DNA of 12,025 nucleotides from Clostridia bacterium. Its GTDB lineage: Bacteria > Bacillota > Clostridia > Christensenellales > Borkfalkiaceae. The position numbers and the translations under genes were made by a program. The stretch is taken from positions 1 to 12,025 of the forward strand of contig JAFVXN010000070.1 of assembly GCA_017501125.1 (NCBI GenBank), read 5' to 3'. Below the pieces are notes generated by a model. It did not search any database. It saw only the letters and a list, made by a program, of their open reading frames with translations, and had not been told where the DNA came from. Shown one piece after another: positions 6,893 to 12,025 of the stretch (position 1 is the first letter of the stretch; each line of letters starts with the position of its first letter).

Positions 6893-7666
6893 CTATACTC
6901 CCAATTCCTTGCCCGTGACCGTCTCCGCCGTCACGAGGAATTCTCTCACTTTCTCTACGGGAACGGCGTACCCTTCCACGAAAGACCCGTCCTCGGCGTA
7001 TCCACACGCGTAATGCACGGCAACTATCTCTAAACTTTCGTTAATAATCGCGCCGCCACTGCTACCTTCCAAAGAGAAACAATCGTGCGCAATCACGGAA
7101 AAGGTGACGTTGGACTCCGCCGCGCTACTGTTGCCCAACTCTATTCTATCGTAGCGAGAGACTCGCCCAAAGGTCGTCGCGTTGTGTCTGCCTTTCGGGT
7201 TGCTAATCAACGCAATTTGTTGCAAGGTCGTAGCGTTCTTCCACGCAAGCCCCGTCACTTCGAGATCGACGTCCCCCTTCTTTTGGAAAGAGACGACTGC
7301 TAGGTCGTAATCGGCGGCGGCATACTCTACCTTTGCCGACAGATACGCGTTGTCGTAGCAATCGATCGCCTCGTAGCCGACGCTCACCTCACCCACGCTC
7401 TTGTGCACGACGTGATTGTTGGTCAGCACATAATAATGGGTGTCGCTCTCGTAAAAAATCATGCCGCTCCCCATACCCTTTTCGCCCGTCGCGTAATTAA
7501 TTTTTTCCACGAGCACAGCCGATAACATCGTCTTCGACGCGATGTTCGTACTCCACTGTTCGTAGTCGGCAGGGTTCAAAAAGGAGGTGCATCCACTAAA
7601 CCCAACCAGCGCGGATACTCCACATATCCCCGCCGCCAAAAAGGCGACTATCTTCCTCTTTTTCAT
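6893..7666 (-). CDS. trypsin-like serine protease lipoprotein
   Basis: 257 residues. The signal peptide ends in lipobox GFSGC (lipidated C26), so the enzyme should sit on the outer face of the membrane. The rest is one S1 protease domain with triad H85 (VLTNNHVVHK), D121 (YDLAVVSF) and S203 (GSSGG, residues 201-205, where most relatives have GNSGG). The C-terminal strand GYAVPVEKVREFL resembles the HtrA/DegP family, but the chain ends without a PDZ domain. It shares the His, Asp and Ser blocks almost word for word with the next gene, so the two are paralogues. ATG at 7666 is preceded by a perfect AGGAGG. It is the first gene of a probable three-gene operon with its own strong promoter. The substrate is unknown. 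Confidence 0.88.
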   Translation of the reverse strand: MKKRKIVAFLAAGICGVSALVGFSGCTSFLNPADYEQWSTNIASKTMLSAVLVEKINYATGEKGMGSGMIFYESDTHYYVLTNNHVVHKSVGEVSVGYEAIDCYDNAYLSAKVEYAAADYDLAVVSFQKKGDVDLEVTGLAWKNATTLQQIALISNPKGRHNATTFGRVSRYDRIELGNSSAAESNVTFSVIAHDCFSLEGSSGGAIINESLEIVAVHYACGYAEDGSFVEGYAVPVEKVREFLVTAETVTGKELGV

Positions 7667-7704
7667 AGGCTTTCCTCCTTTTTCTTTTTTGTCCGTACTC
7701 CTAT

Positions 7705-7733
7705 ATTATATACCCGTTTTTGGATTTAGTCAA
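7705..7733 (-). promoter_or_regulatory. strong sigma-A promoter of the protease/isomerase operon
   Basis: TTGACT (-35, 7728-7733), 17-base spacer, TATAAT (-10, 7705-7710), read leftward. This is one mismatch from consensus. It lies 39 bases upstream of the first protease start codon and just past the terminators of the preceding gene pair. Confidence 0.88.
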
Positions 7734-7763
7734 TATTTTTCCCGTTTTTTATCCTTTGCGCAT

Positions 7764-7785
7764 AAAAAAGTGCTACTTTGTAGCA
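7764..7785 (-). terminator. second terminator after the acyltransferase
   Basis: TGCTAC-AAA-GTAGCA (7771-7785) is a perfect six-base stem. Read leftward, it is followed by CTTTTTT (7764-7770). It backs up the terminator at 7806-7834 and insulates the downstream promoter. Confidence 0.7.
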
Positions 7786-7799
7786 ATCCTCTCTTCCCC

Positions 7800-7834
7800 A
7801 AGAGAAAAATCCGCCCTACGTCAGGACGGATTTT
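7800..7834 (-). terminator. terminator overlapping the acyltransferase stop
   Basis: AAAATCCGTCC (7824-7834) pairs with GGGCGGATTTT (7806-7816) in an eleven-base stem with one G-U pair and a seven-base loop. TTCTCTT follows the U-rich 3' arm. The 5' arm is the coding sequence for the last residues (ENPS), and the loop begins with the TGA stop at 7821-7823. Confidence 0.75.
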
Positions 7835-8594
7835 CTTCGATTTTTACGTATTTGATATACTCGTACGTGCTCTCTTTTGCACGATTTTCCATACACTCCC
7901 TCACCGCTTTATAGAGTGCAACTTGACGGGATTTTCTATCCAGTCCTTCCTCTGCAAAGAAGGGACCGTCGATATAAGTAATAGATTTCGGCCGCTTGAA
8001 CACCTTCCCTTTTTGATGCGTCACGGTCATACAGAATACGGGCTGTCCCGTCTCCGCAGGATAGCGGAAAGAGGAATCGGGATAGGGACGTATCTTCGTG
8101 TAATAAGGCCATATCTTTGCCTCGGGGTATATCATAATTACGTGCCCCTTTTCCGCGTGTTTGGCTATCGCGCCACAAAAATTCCCCCACCCTCGTCTCG
8201 TCGTAGGCAACGGCACGCACCCGAGCATCTCGGGAAACGTACCCAAGACGGGGATAGATACGGCGTCGGGGTTAGCGACGACATATACCCGTTTTGGAAA
8301 GCATATCATCGGCGGACAAAAGACGTCTCCCATCAGCCGCGTATGATTGCCGTATAGGAAAAATCCGCCCTTTTTATACGCCTTTAATTTCTCTTTCCCT
8401 ATCACCTTTTCGCGATACCAAAACTTTCGTATCACGAAGGCTACGGGCGCGGCGAGAAAATAATACAGACACCACGCCACCGCACGCCAAATAGGTCCTC
8501 TAAAATATTTATGGTCGGGAGAGAGGGATTTTTGCTCGATGTTCGTCCCTGCAAAGTCCTCGCTCTCGTCCTTGTAGTAGATTACTTTCTTCAT
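7821..8594 (-). CDS. PlsC-like 1-acyl-sn-glycerol-3-phosphate acyltransferase family protein
   Basis: 257 residues. Proteins of this family move an acyl chain to a lysophospholipid, typically making phosphatidic acid at the inner face of the membrane. A single hydrophobic segment (about 36-56) precedes the acyltransferase core. The catalytic motif is YGNHTRLMGD (81-90), with H84 and D90 separated by five residues, one more than the usual H-x4-D. A second block IYPEAKIWPYY (155-165) stands where the EGTRS-type motif lies. ATG at 8594 overlaps the TGA of the glycosyltransferase (ATGA), a four-base overlap typical of coupled translation; a longer reading from 8654 would lie inside that gene and is unlikely. 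The acceptor is uncertain: the neighbour suggests a membrane glycolipid or its phospholipid precursor. Confidence 0.82.
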   Translation of the reverse strand: MKKVIYYKDESEDFAGTNIEQKSLSPDHKYFRGPIWRAVAWCLYYFLAAPVAFVIRKFWYREKVIGKEKLKAYKKGGFFLYGNHTRLMGDVFCPPMICFPKRVYVVANPDAVSIPVLGTFPEMLGCVPLPTTRRGWGNFCGAIAKHAEKGHVIMIYPEAKIWPYYTKIRPYPDSSFRYPAETGQPVFCMTVTHQKGKVFKRPKSITYIDGPFFAEEGLDRKSRQVALYKAVRECMENRAKESTYEYIKYVKIEENPS

Positions 8595-9739
8595 TGCTCT
8601 TCCGCCTTTCCTTTCACCGCGTCGAACAACATGGCTTCCATCTGTTCCATACAACTTTCGTGCTCAAAATGTTGCGCACTTTCCAAATACGCCTTTTCGC
8701 ACGCCTTCTTCTCCTCGGGGTGTTCTATCCAAAAATCAATCACCCTTGCCAAATCCTTTGGATTCCGTTTCTTAAAAACGCACCTGTCGTCCACGGCGAA
8801 CGTGCGCGTCGCAGACAATTTGGAGTCGGATACTATCGTCAATTTTCCACAGGCAATCGCCTCTAGACAGGAGATCCCTTCCAGTTCCATCTCCGCAGGG
8901 TGTACGTACATATCCGCGTAGTTCAATACGTCGATAATTTCCGTGCGGGAATAGAAGTGGAAAATCGGCGGCACGGGCAAATCCTTCGCTAGTTTTTTAT
9001 AATGTTTTTCCTTGACCCCTTGCCCGCCTAATATCAGTTGAATTTTGTCTTTATATTTCGAATATTTTATCGCCTTTATCAGCGTGTCTTGCGATTTTTC
9101 GCGGGCGTATCTGCCCGTCGTAAGGACGACGATTTTGTCCGCCATTTCCTTGGGCTTTTCCACCTTTTTCGCCCTTACGTAATCGTGGACGCCGTTGGAG
9201 ATAACGCGACCTAGCGTCTTTTTCTTGACCTCTTTTTCAAAGAGGTCTTGGATAAATTTAGTGGGATAATGAATCAAGTCGACGTGCTTATAAACGTTGT
9301 TATAAATAAACCGATACACCGCCGTATTGAGCGGAGCAACCTTGTTCATCTTCACGTAGGACGTGAAATTCTGCGCCTGCATGTGAAAACTTGCCGTGAC
9401 GGGCAACCCCATTTCCTTGGCTATTTTCGTCGCCTCCTTTCCCAGCAAAAAAGGCAACAAAACGTGCACGACGTCGACGCCTTGCAACGCCTCTCGAACA
9501 ATCTCTTTATCCGCCTTTGCGATCGTGACGCCCACTTTGGCGACGTAATCGTCAAGCAGTTTCCCGAAACTTAAATTAGGCACGACGTAGACGTCCTTCT
9601 GCCCTTTTTTATCCGCGTCGGCACACACCAATCTAACTTCGTGCCCCCGTTTTTTAAGATACCGAAGAAGACTCATAGCAGCAATCGTCGTGCCGTTGTT
9701 CTCCTCCCCCAAAACGTCGCAAATCAAGGCTATCTTCAT
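8591..9739 (-). CDS. GT4 family glycosyltransferase
   Basis: 382 residues, GT-B fold, using a nucleotide sugar at the cytoplasmic membrane face. The N-terminal Rossmann domain starts MKIALICDVLGEENNGT with a loop for the donor/acceptor (14-18), and SFHMQAQN (117-124) holds a probable catalytic-site H119. The C-terminal domain has TTGRYAREKSQDTLIKA (207-223, R210 and K215 for donor phosphates), LGGQG (237-241) and the retaining E-x7-E motif (E285 and E293 in ELEGISCLEA). The overall pattern resembles diacylglycerol glucosyltransferases and other lipid-linked GT4 enzymes. That and the coupled acyltransferase suggest glycolipid synthesis; this is inference, and a cell-surface polysaccharide role is possible. 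ATG at 9739 follows AGGAG by six bases. Own promoter at 9780-9808. Confidence 0.9.
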   Translation of the reverse strand: MKIALICDVLGEENNGTTIAAMSLLRYLKKRGHEVRLVCADADKKGQKDVYVVPNLSFGKLLDDYVAKVGVTIAKADKEIVREALQGVDVVHVLLPFLLGKEATKIAKEMGLPVTASFHMQAQNFTSYVKMNKVAPLNTAVYRFIYNNVYKHVDLIHYPTKFIQDLFEKEVKKKTLGRVISNGVHDYVRAKKVEKPKEMADKIVVLTTGRYAREKSQDTLIKAIKYSKYKDKIQLILGGQGVKEKHYKKLAKDLPVPPIFHFYSRTEIIDVLNYADMYVHPAEMELEGISCLEAIACGKLTIVSDSKLSATRTFAVDDRCVFKKRNPKDLARVIDFWIEHPEEKKACEKAYLESAQHFEHESCMEQMEAMLFDAVKGKAEEQ

Positions 9740-9779
9740 CTCTTTCTCCTGCGTAAAAGTTTTGCCTCTTTTTTATTAT

Positions 9780-9808
9780 ATTATACCCCTTCGCTTAGGA
9801 TAAAGCAA
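9780..9808 (-). promoter_or_regulatory. sigma-A promoter of the glycosyltransferase/acyltransferase pair
   Basis: TTGCTT (-35, 9803-9808), 17-base spacer, perfect TATAAT (-10, 9780-9785), read leftward. It sits 40 bases upstream of the glycosyltransferase start codon. Confidence 0.82.
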
Positions 9809-9819
9809 ACGTTTTCGCC

Positions 9820-9836
9820 AAAATGTCATACATTTT
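9820..9836. promoter_or_regulatory. perfect inverted repeat upstream of -35, candidate operator
   Basis: AAAATGT-CAT-ACATTTT is a perfect 7+3+7 inverted repeat whose edge lies 11 bases beyond the -35 box of the glycosyltransferase promoter. The position suits an activator or co-operative regulator. No T run follows, so it is unlikely to be a terminator. The regulator is not identifiable from the window. Confidence 0.4.
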
Positions 9837-9924
9837 AGTGACTTAACAATATTGCAAGACCACGTCGATCAAGCCACGCTAAAAGCCGACGATTGCGAAA
9901 AACGGCGCGATATTTTACGCTTTA

Positions 9925-10221
9925 TTATTCTTTCGCGACCCCTACCGTCTGCATGCGTTCGCGACGGCGATTGACGAAATATAAAACAAAGTCAAAGCAG
10001 ACCACGACGAAATTAATCAAATACAGTATCAACACGTACGTAATATTGCCCGAGATAATCTTGCCGACGATGCCCGCCGCGTATCCCACGAGTATCGCGA
10101 CGGTAAAAGCCACGCTCTTTCCCGCGGTAGAACGGGTCTTCAAACTCTTATAGACGGATATCGGCCAAGACAGCCCGAAACACACCAACATTACACACTC
10201 CAACACCGCTACGATTTCCAT
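9925..10221 (-). CDS. small PQ-loop/SemiSWEET-like membrane protein
   Basis: 98 residues with three predicted membrane helices (about 3-24, 37-57, 61-83) and a basic tail NRRRER (84-89), which by the positive-inside rule places the C-terminus in the cytoplasm. The first helix ends in FGLSWPISVYKSLKTRSTAGKS (15-36), which has the layout of a PQ-loop repeat: a kink proline (P20), then a basic K/R-S-x-x-G-x-S segment. A single three-helix repeat is the size of SemiSWEET sugar transporters, which work as dimers; the second PQ residue is I rather than Q, so a transport role is only suggested. ATG at 10221 follows AGGAG. It is divergent from a LysR-type regulator with overlapping promoters, which suggests that the regulator controls it. 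Confidence 0.75.
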   Translation of the reverse strand: MEIVAVLECVMLVCFGLSWPISVYKSLKTRSTAGKSVAFTVAILVGYAAGIVGKIISGNITYVLILYLINFVVVCFDFVLYFVNRRRERMQTVGVAKE

Positions 10222-10253
10222 ATCTTTTCTCCTCGTTTTTTTGTCATACCACT

Positions 10254-10282
10254 ATTATACGCTTGACAAAAAATAAAGTAAA
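10254..10282 (-). promoter_or_regulatory. promoter of the PQ-loop membrane gene
   Basis: TTTACT (-35, 10277-10282), 17-base spacer, TATAAT (-10, 10254-10259), read leftward. The -35 is weak and the -10 perfect, which fits a promoter needing an activator. It overlaps the rightward lysR promoter. Confidence 0.65.
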
Positions 10283-10291
10283 ATATATAAT
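10263..10291 (+). promoter_or_regulatory. consensus promoter of the LysR-type gene
   Basis: TTGACA (10263-10268), exactly 17 bases, TATAAT (10286-10291): a full sigma-A consensus in both boxes. It lies 45 bases upstream of the regulator's ATG and shares DNA with the leftward promoter at 10254-10282. Confidence 0.88.
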
Positions 10292-10303
10292 TTTTATTAA
10301 ATT

Positions 10304-10320
10304 GATAACTTTTCGTTATC
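10304..10320. promoter_or_regulatory. T-N11-A palindrome, candidate LysR-type binding site
   Basis: GATAAC-TTTTC-GTTATC is a perfect 6+5+6 inverted repeat containing T (10306)-N11-A (10318). Its centre (10312) is about 65 bases upstream of the predicted start of the leftward membrane gene (near 10247), the usual place of a LysR-family recognition site. It also lies just downstream of the regulator's own start, suiting autorepression. Confidence 0.55.
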
Positions 10321-10335
10321 GTTTTGGAGCGAACT

Positions 10336-11229
10336 ATGGAACTTACAAAACTGAAATATTTTCAAACGACGGCACGCCTTCAGCACGTGACGAGAGCCGC
10401 AGAAGAATTGCACGTCGCACAACCAGCCCTGACGAAAGCCATCAAGGACCTCGAGGAAGAGTTGGGCGCACCCTTATTCTACAAAACGGGTAGAAACGTA
10501 CGGCTCACCCCACAAGGGATTTTTCTAAAAGAAAAATTAGACTCCATTTTGCCAACGATTGAGGAATTGCCCCGCCTTATGTCGCAATTCAGCGAGCGCG
10601 AAAAAAGGACCATACGCTTAAATATACTCGCCGCGTCCACCGTAGTCACGGACGCCGTCGTCGCCTATCGAAAGAAGCGCGCCGACGCCATCTTCGAAGT
10701 CATACAAAACGAGGAGGAACTCCTCTCCGACGTCACCGTCACGACGGATGGAAAGCACGTCGACAGACACGACGTCGCCGATTGCACCGTCTTGGAGGAA
10801 GCCGTCTTTCTCGCCGTCCCTAGGCAATCCGCTTACAACGAAAAAGGAACCCTGTGCCTTGAAGACGTAAAAGACGAAGGGTTCGTTATGCTGGCGGGGT
10901 CGAGATTGTTCCGTGCGAAATGCGACGAACTGTGCAAAAAAGCCGGATTTATCCCCACCGTCGTCTTCGAGTCGGACTCCCCCATCGCCGTCCGCAACGT
11001 CATCGGCGCAGGCGCAGGCGTCGGCTTTTATCCCGCCTTTTCTTGGGGGAAAACCCTACACAAAGAAGTCTCCCTCTTGCCCGTCGCGTCGCCCGTATGC
11101 AAGCGCGATATCACAATCGCCTTGTACGGGCAAGCCAAAGGCACCCTCGCGGAAGATTTTTATAAGTTTTTGACCCGTTTTTTACAAAAACGGCAAAAGG
11201 CAGCGGTTCCCGAAAAAAAGCAGGAATAA
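10336..11229 (+). CDS. LysR-type transcriptional regulator
   Basis: 297 residues, the normal length of the family. The N-terminal winged helix-turn-helix is clear: YFQTTARLQHVTRAAEELHV (8-27), AQPALTKAIKDLEEELGAPLF (28-48), R53 and LTPQG (57-61). A linker helix (62-90) follows, and the effector domain begins near 93 with RLNILAAST. It is a DNA-binding protein that senses a small molecule, probably as a tetramer. The ligand cannot be told from the sequence. ATG at 10336 is preceded by GGAG with six bases between; an upstream TTG at 10324 overlaps this ribosome binding site and is rejected. It is divergent from the PQ-loop membrane gene, with a T-N11-A palindrome between them. No clear terminator lies between its stop and the gap promoter. 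Confidence 0.93.
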   Translation: MELTKLKYFQTTARLQHVTRAAEELHVAQPALTKAIKDLEEELGAPLFYKTGRNVRLTPQGIFLKEKLDSILPTIEELPRLMSQFSEREKRTIRLNILAASTVVTDAVVAYRKKRADAIFEVIQNEEELLSDVTVTTDGKHVDRHDVADCTVLEEAVFLAVPRQSAYNEKGTLCLEDVKDEGFVMLAGSRLFRAKCDELCKKAGFIPTVVFESDSPIAVRNVIGAGAGVGFYPAFSWGKTLHKEVSLLPVASPVCKRDITIALYGQAKGTLAEDFYKFLTRFLQKRQKAAVPEKKQE

Positions 11230-11254
11230 TTTTCCGCGCATGTGTGAAAAATCG

Positions 11255-11283
11255 TTGACGGATAAAAAAAAGTATGGTAAAAT
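11255..11283 (+). promoter_or_regulatory. promoter of gap
   Basis: TTGACG (11255-11260), 17-base spacer, TAAAAT (11278-11283). The predicted start near 11290 gives a leader of about 74 bases. An imperfect hairpin with arms GGAG and CTCC (11295-11313) at the very 5' end may protect the mRNA. Confidence 0.75.
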
Positions 11284-11363
11284 GATATTTGGTTGGAGGG
11301 GCTTGTCCACTCCGATAAAAATAAGTCACTATTATTTTCATATTTTATGGAGGAATTTTTATT

Positions 11364-12025
11364 ATGGCAAATGTAAAAGTTGCAATCAACGGCTTCGGTC
11401 GTATCGGTCGTCTTGCTTTCAGACAGATGTTCGGTGCAGAAGGCTATGAAGTAGTCGCTATCAACGACTTGACCAGCCCTTCTATGCTCGCTCACCTTTT
11501 GAAGTACGACTCCGCTCAAGGTAGATACGCGCTCGCTGATACCGTCTCCGCTGACGACGAAGCAGGCACCATCACCGTAAACGGCAAGACCATCAAGATT
11601 TCCGCTGAAAAAGACGCTGCTAACTGCCCTTGGGCTGCTAACGACGTTGACGTTGTTTTGGAATGTACCGGTTTCTACTGCTCCAAAGCAAAGAGCGAAG
11701 CGCACATCAAAGCAGGCGCTAAGAAAGTCGTTATCTCCGCTCCCGCAGGCAACGACCTTCCTACCATCGTTTACAGCGTAAACGAAAAGACGCTCACGAA
11801 GCTCGACACCATCATCTCCGCAGCTTCCTGTACGACGAACTGCCTTGCTCCTATGGCAAACACCCTTAACAAGCTTTCCAAGATTAGAAAGGGTTATATG
11901 ACCACGATTCACGCTTACACGGGCGACCAAATGGTACTTGACGGACCTCACCGTAAGGGCGATCTTCGCCGCGCAAGAGCTGCTGCTGTGAACATCGTTC
12001 CCAACTCCACGGGCGCAGCAAAGGC
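11364..12025 (+). CDS. gap: glyceraldehyde-3-phosphate dehydrogenase, N-terminal part
   Basis: The frame is open from ATG at 11364 to the window end: 220 full codons of a family about 335-340 long, so the 3' third is missing only because the window stops. The enzyme oxidises glyceraldehyde 3-phosphate to 1,3-bisphosphoglycerate with NAD in glycolysis. The N-terminal Rossmann motif is INGFGRIGR (8-16). D35 in AINDL marks NAD preference. The catalytic SAASCTTNCLAP has C156, and H183 is in TIHAYT. DGPHRKGDLRRARAA (193-207) and IVPNSTGAAK (211-220) are family signatures. GGAGG lies ten bases before the start. Codon choice (many GCT, GTT, GGT, AAC) differs from the GCC/GTC-rich neighbours, typical of very highly expressed genes. 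Confidence 0.97.
   Translation, partial: MANVKVAINGFGRIGRLAFRQMFGAEGYEVVAINDLTSPSMLAHLLKYDSAQGRYALADTVSADDEAGTITVNGKTIKISAEKDAANCPWAANDVDVVLECTGFYCSKAKSEAHIKAGAKKVVISAPAGNDLPTIVYSVNEKTLTKLDTIISAASCTTNCLAPMANTLNKLSKIRKGYMTTIHAYTGDQMVLDGPHRKGDLRRARAAAVNIVPNSTGAAK

Noticed and set aside
10324..10335. TTG at 10324 as start of the LysR-type regulator
   Set aside because: It overlaps the GGAG ribosome binding site of the ATG at 10336, and the family's N-terminus begins at that ATG (MELTKLKYF).
11175..11193. CCGTTTTT-TAC-AAAAACGG hairpin as terminator of the LysR-type gene
   Set aside because: It lies inside the coding region, over 30 bases before the stop, and no T run follows on either strand.
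11160..11951. Open frame of 263 codons on the minus strand over the gap promoter and coding region
   Set aside because: It crosses the promoter, leader and start of a clear glyceraldehyde-3-phosphate dehydrogenase gene and has no family features.

Overview
The window looks like a chromosomal segment of a Gram-positive-type Firmicutes bacterium, probably a gut member of the Clostridia. The evidence is strong AGGAGG-type ribosome binding sites, sigma-A promoters of TTGACA/TATAAT type that all have 17-base spacers, U-tract terminators, two lipobox lipoproteins and protein families common in that group. This placement is inference; no rRNA or other marker gene is present. Almost everything is transcribed leftward (minus strand), except a LysR-type regulator and a glyceraldehyde-3-phosphate dehydrogenase gene at the right end, which is cut by the window edge.

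Left region (1-410): no credible gene. It holds three terminator-like hairpins facing left and a striking array of four GTGATAT words at an exact 21-base period. Each word is followed by a small perfect hairpin whose stem sequence differs from unit to unit.

Amino-acid block (411-3911): threonine synthase (thrC), a small P-loop ATP-binding protein, and a class I aspartate-type aminotransferase. All lie on the minus strand with their own promoters or terminators. Aspartate aminotransferase supplies the precursor of the threonine pathway that thrC finishes.

Protease/isomerase operon (4067-7733): one near-consensus promoter drives two tandem lipoproteins with trypsin-like serine protease domains. 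The second carries six Cys/Asp/His-rich repeats and an InlB/Flg_new-type beta repeat. They are followed after 27 bases by an L-arabinose/L-fucose isomerase-family protein. A hairpin terminator closes the unit. The combination is unusual and its joint function is unknown.

Lipid/envelope pair (7806-9836): a GT4 glycosyltransferase overlaps by four bases (ATGA) a PlsC-like acyltransferase. They have one promoter with a perfect inverted repeat just upstream and tandem terminators downstream, so they probably make or remodel membrane lipid or glycolipid.

Divergent regulator pair (9925-11229): a three-helix PQ-loop/SemiSWEET-like membrane protein and a LysR-type regulator share overlapping back-to-back promoters. 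A T-N11-A palindrome sits at about -65 of the membrane gene, the textbook position for LysR control.

Right end (11255-12025): promoter, leader and first 220 codons of glycolytic gap, with codon use clearly different from its neighbours.
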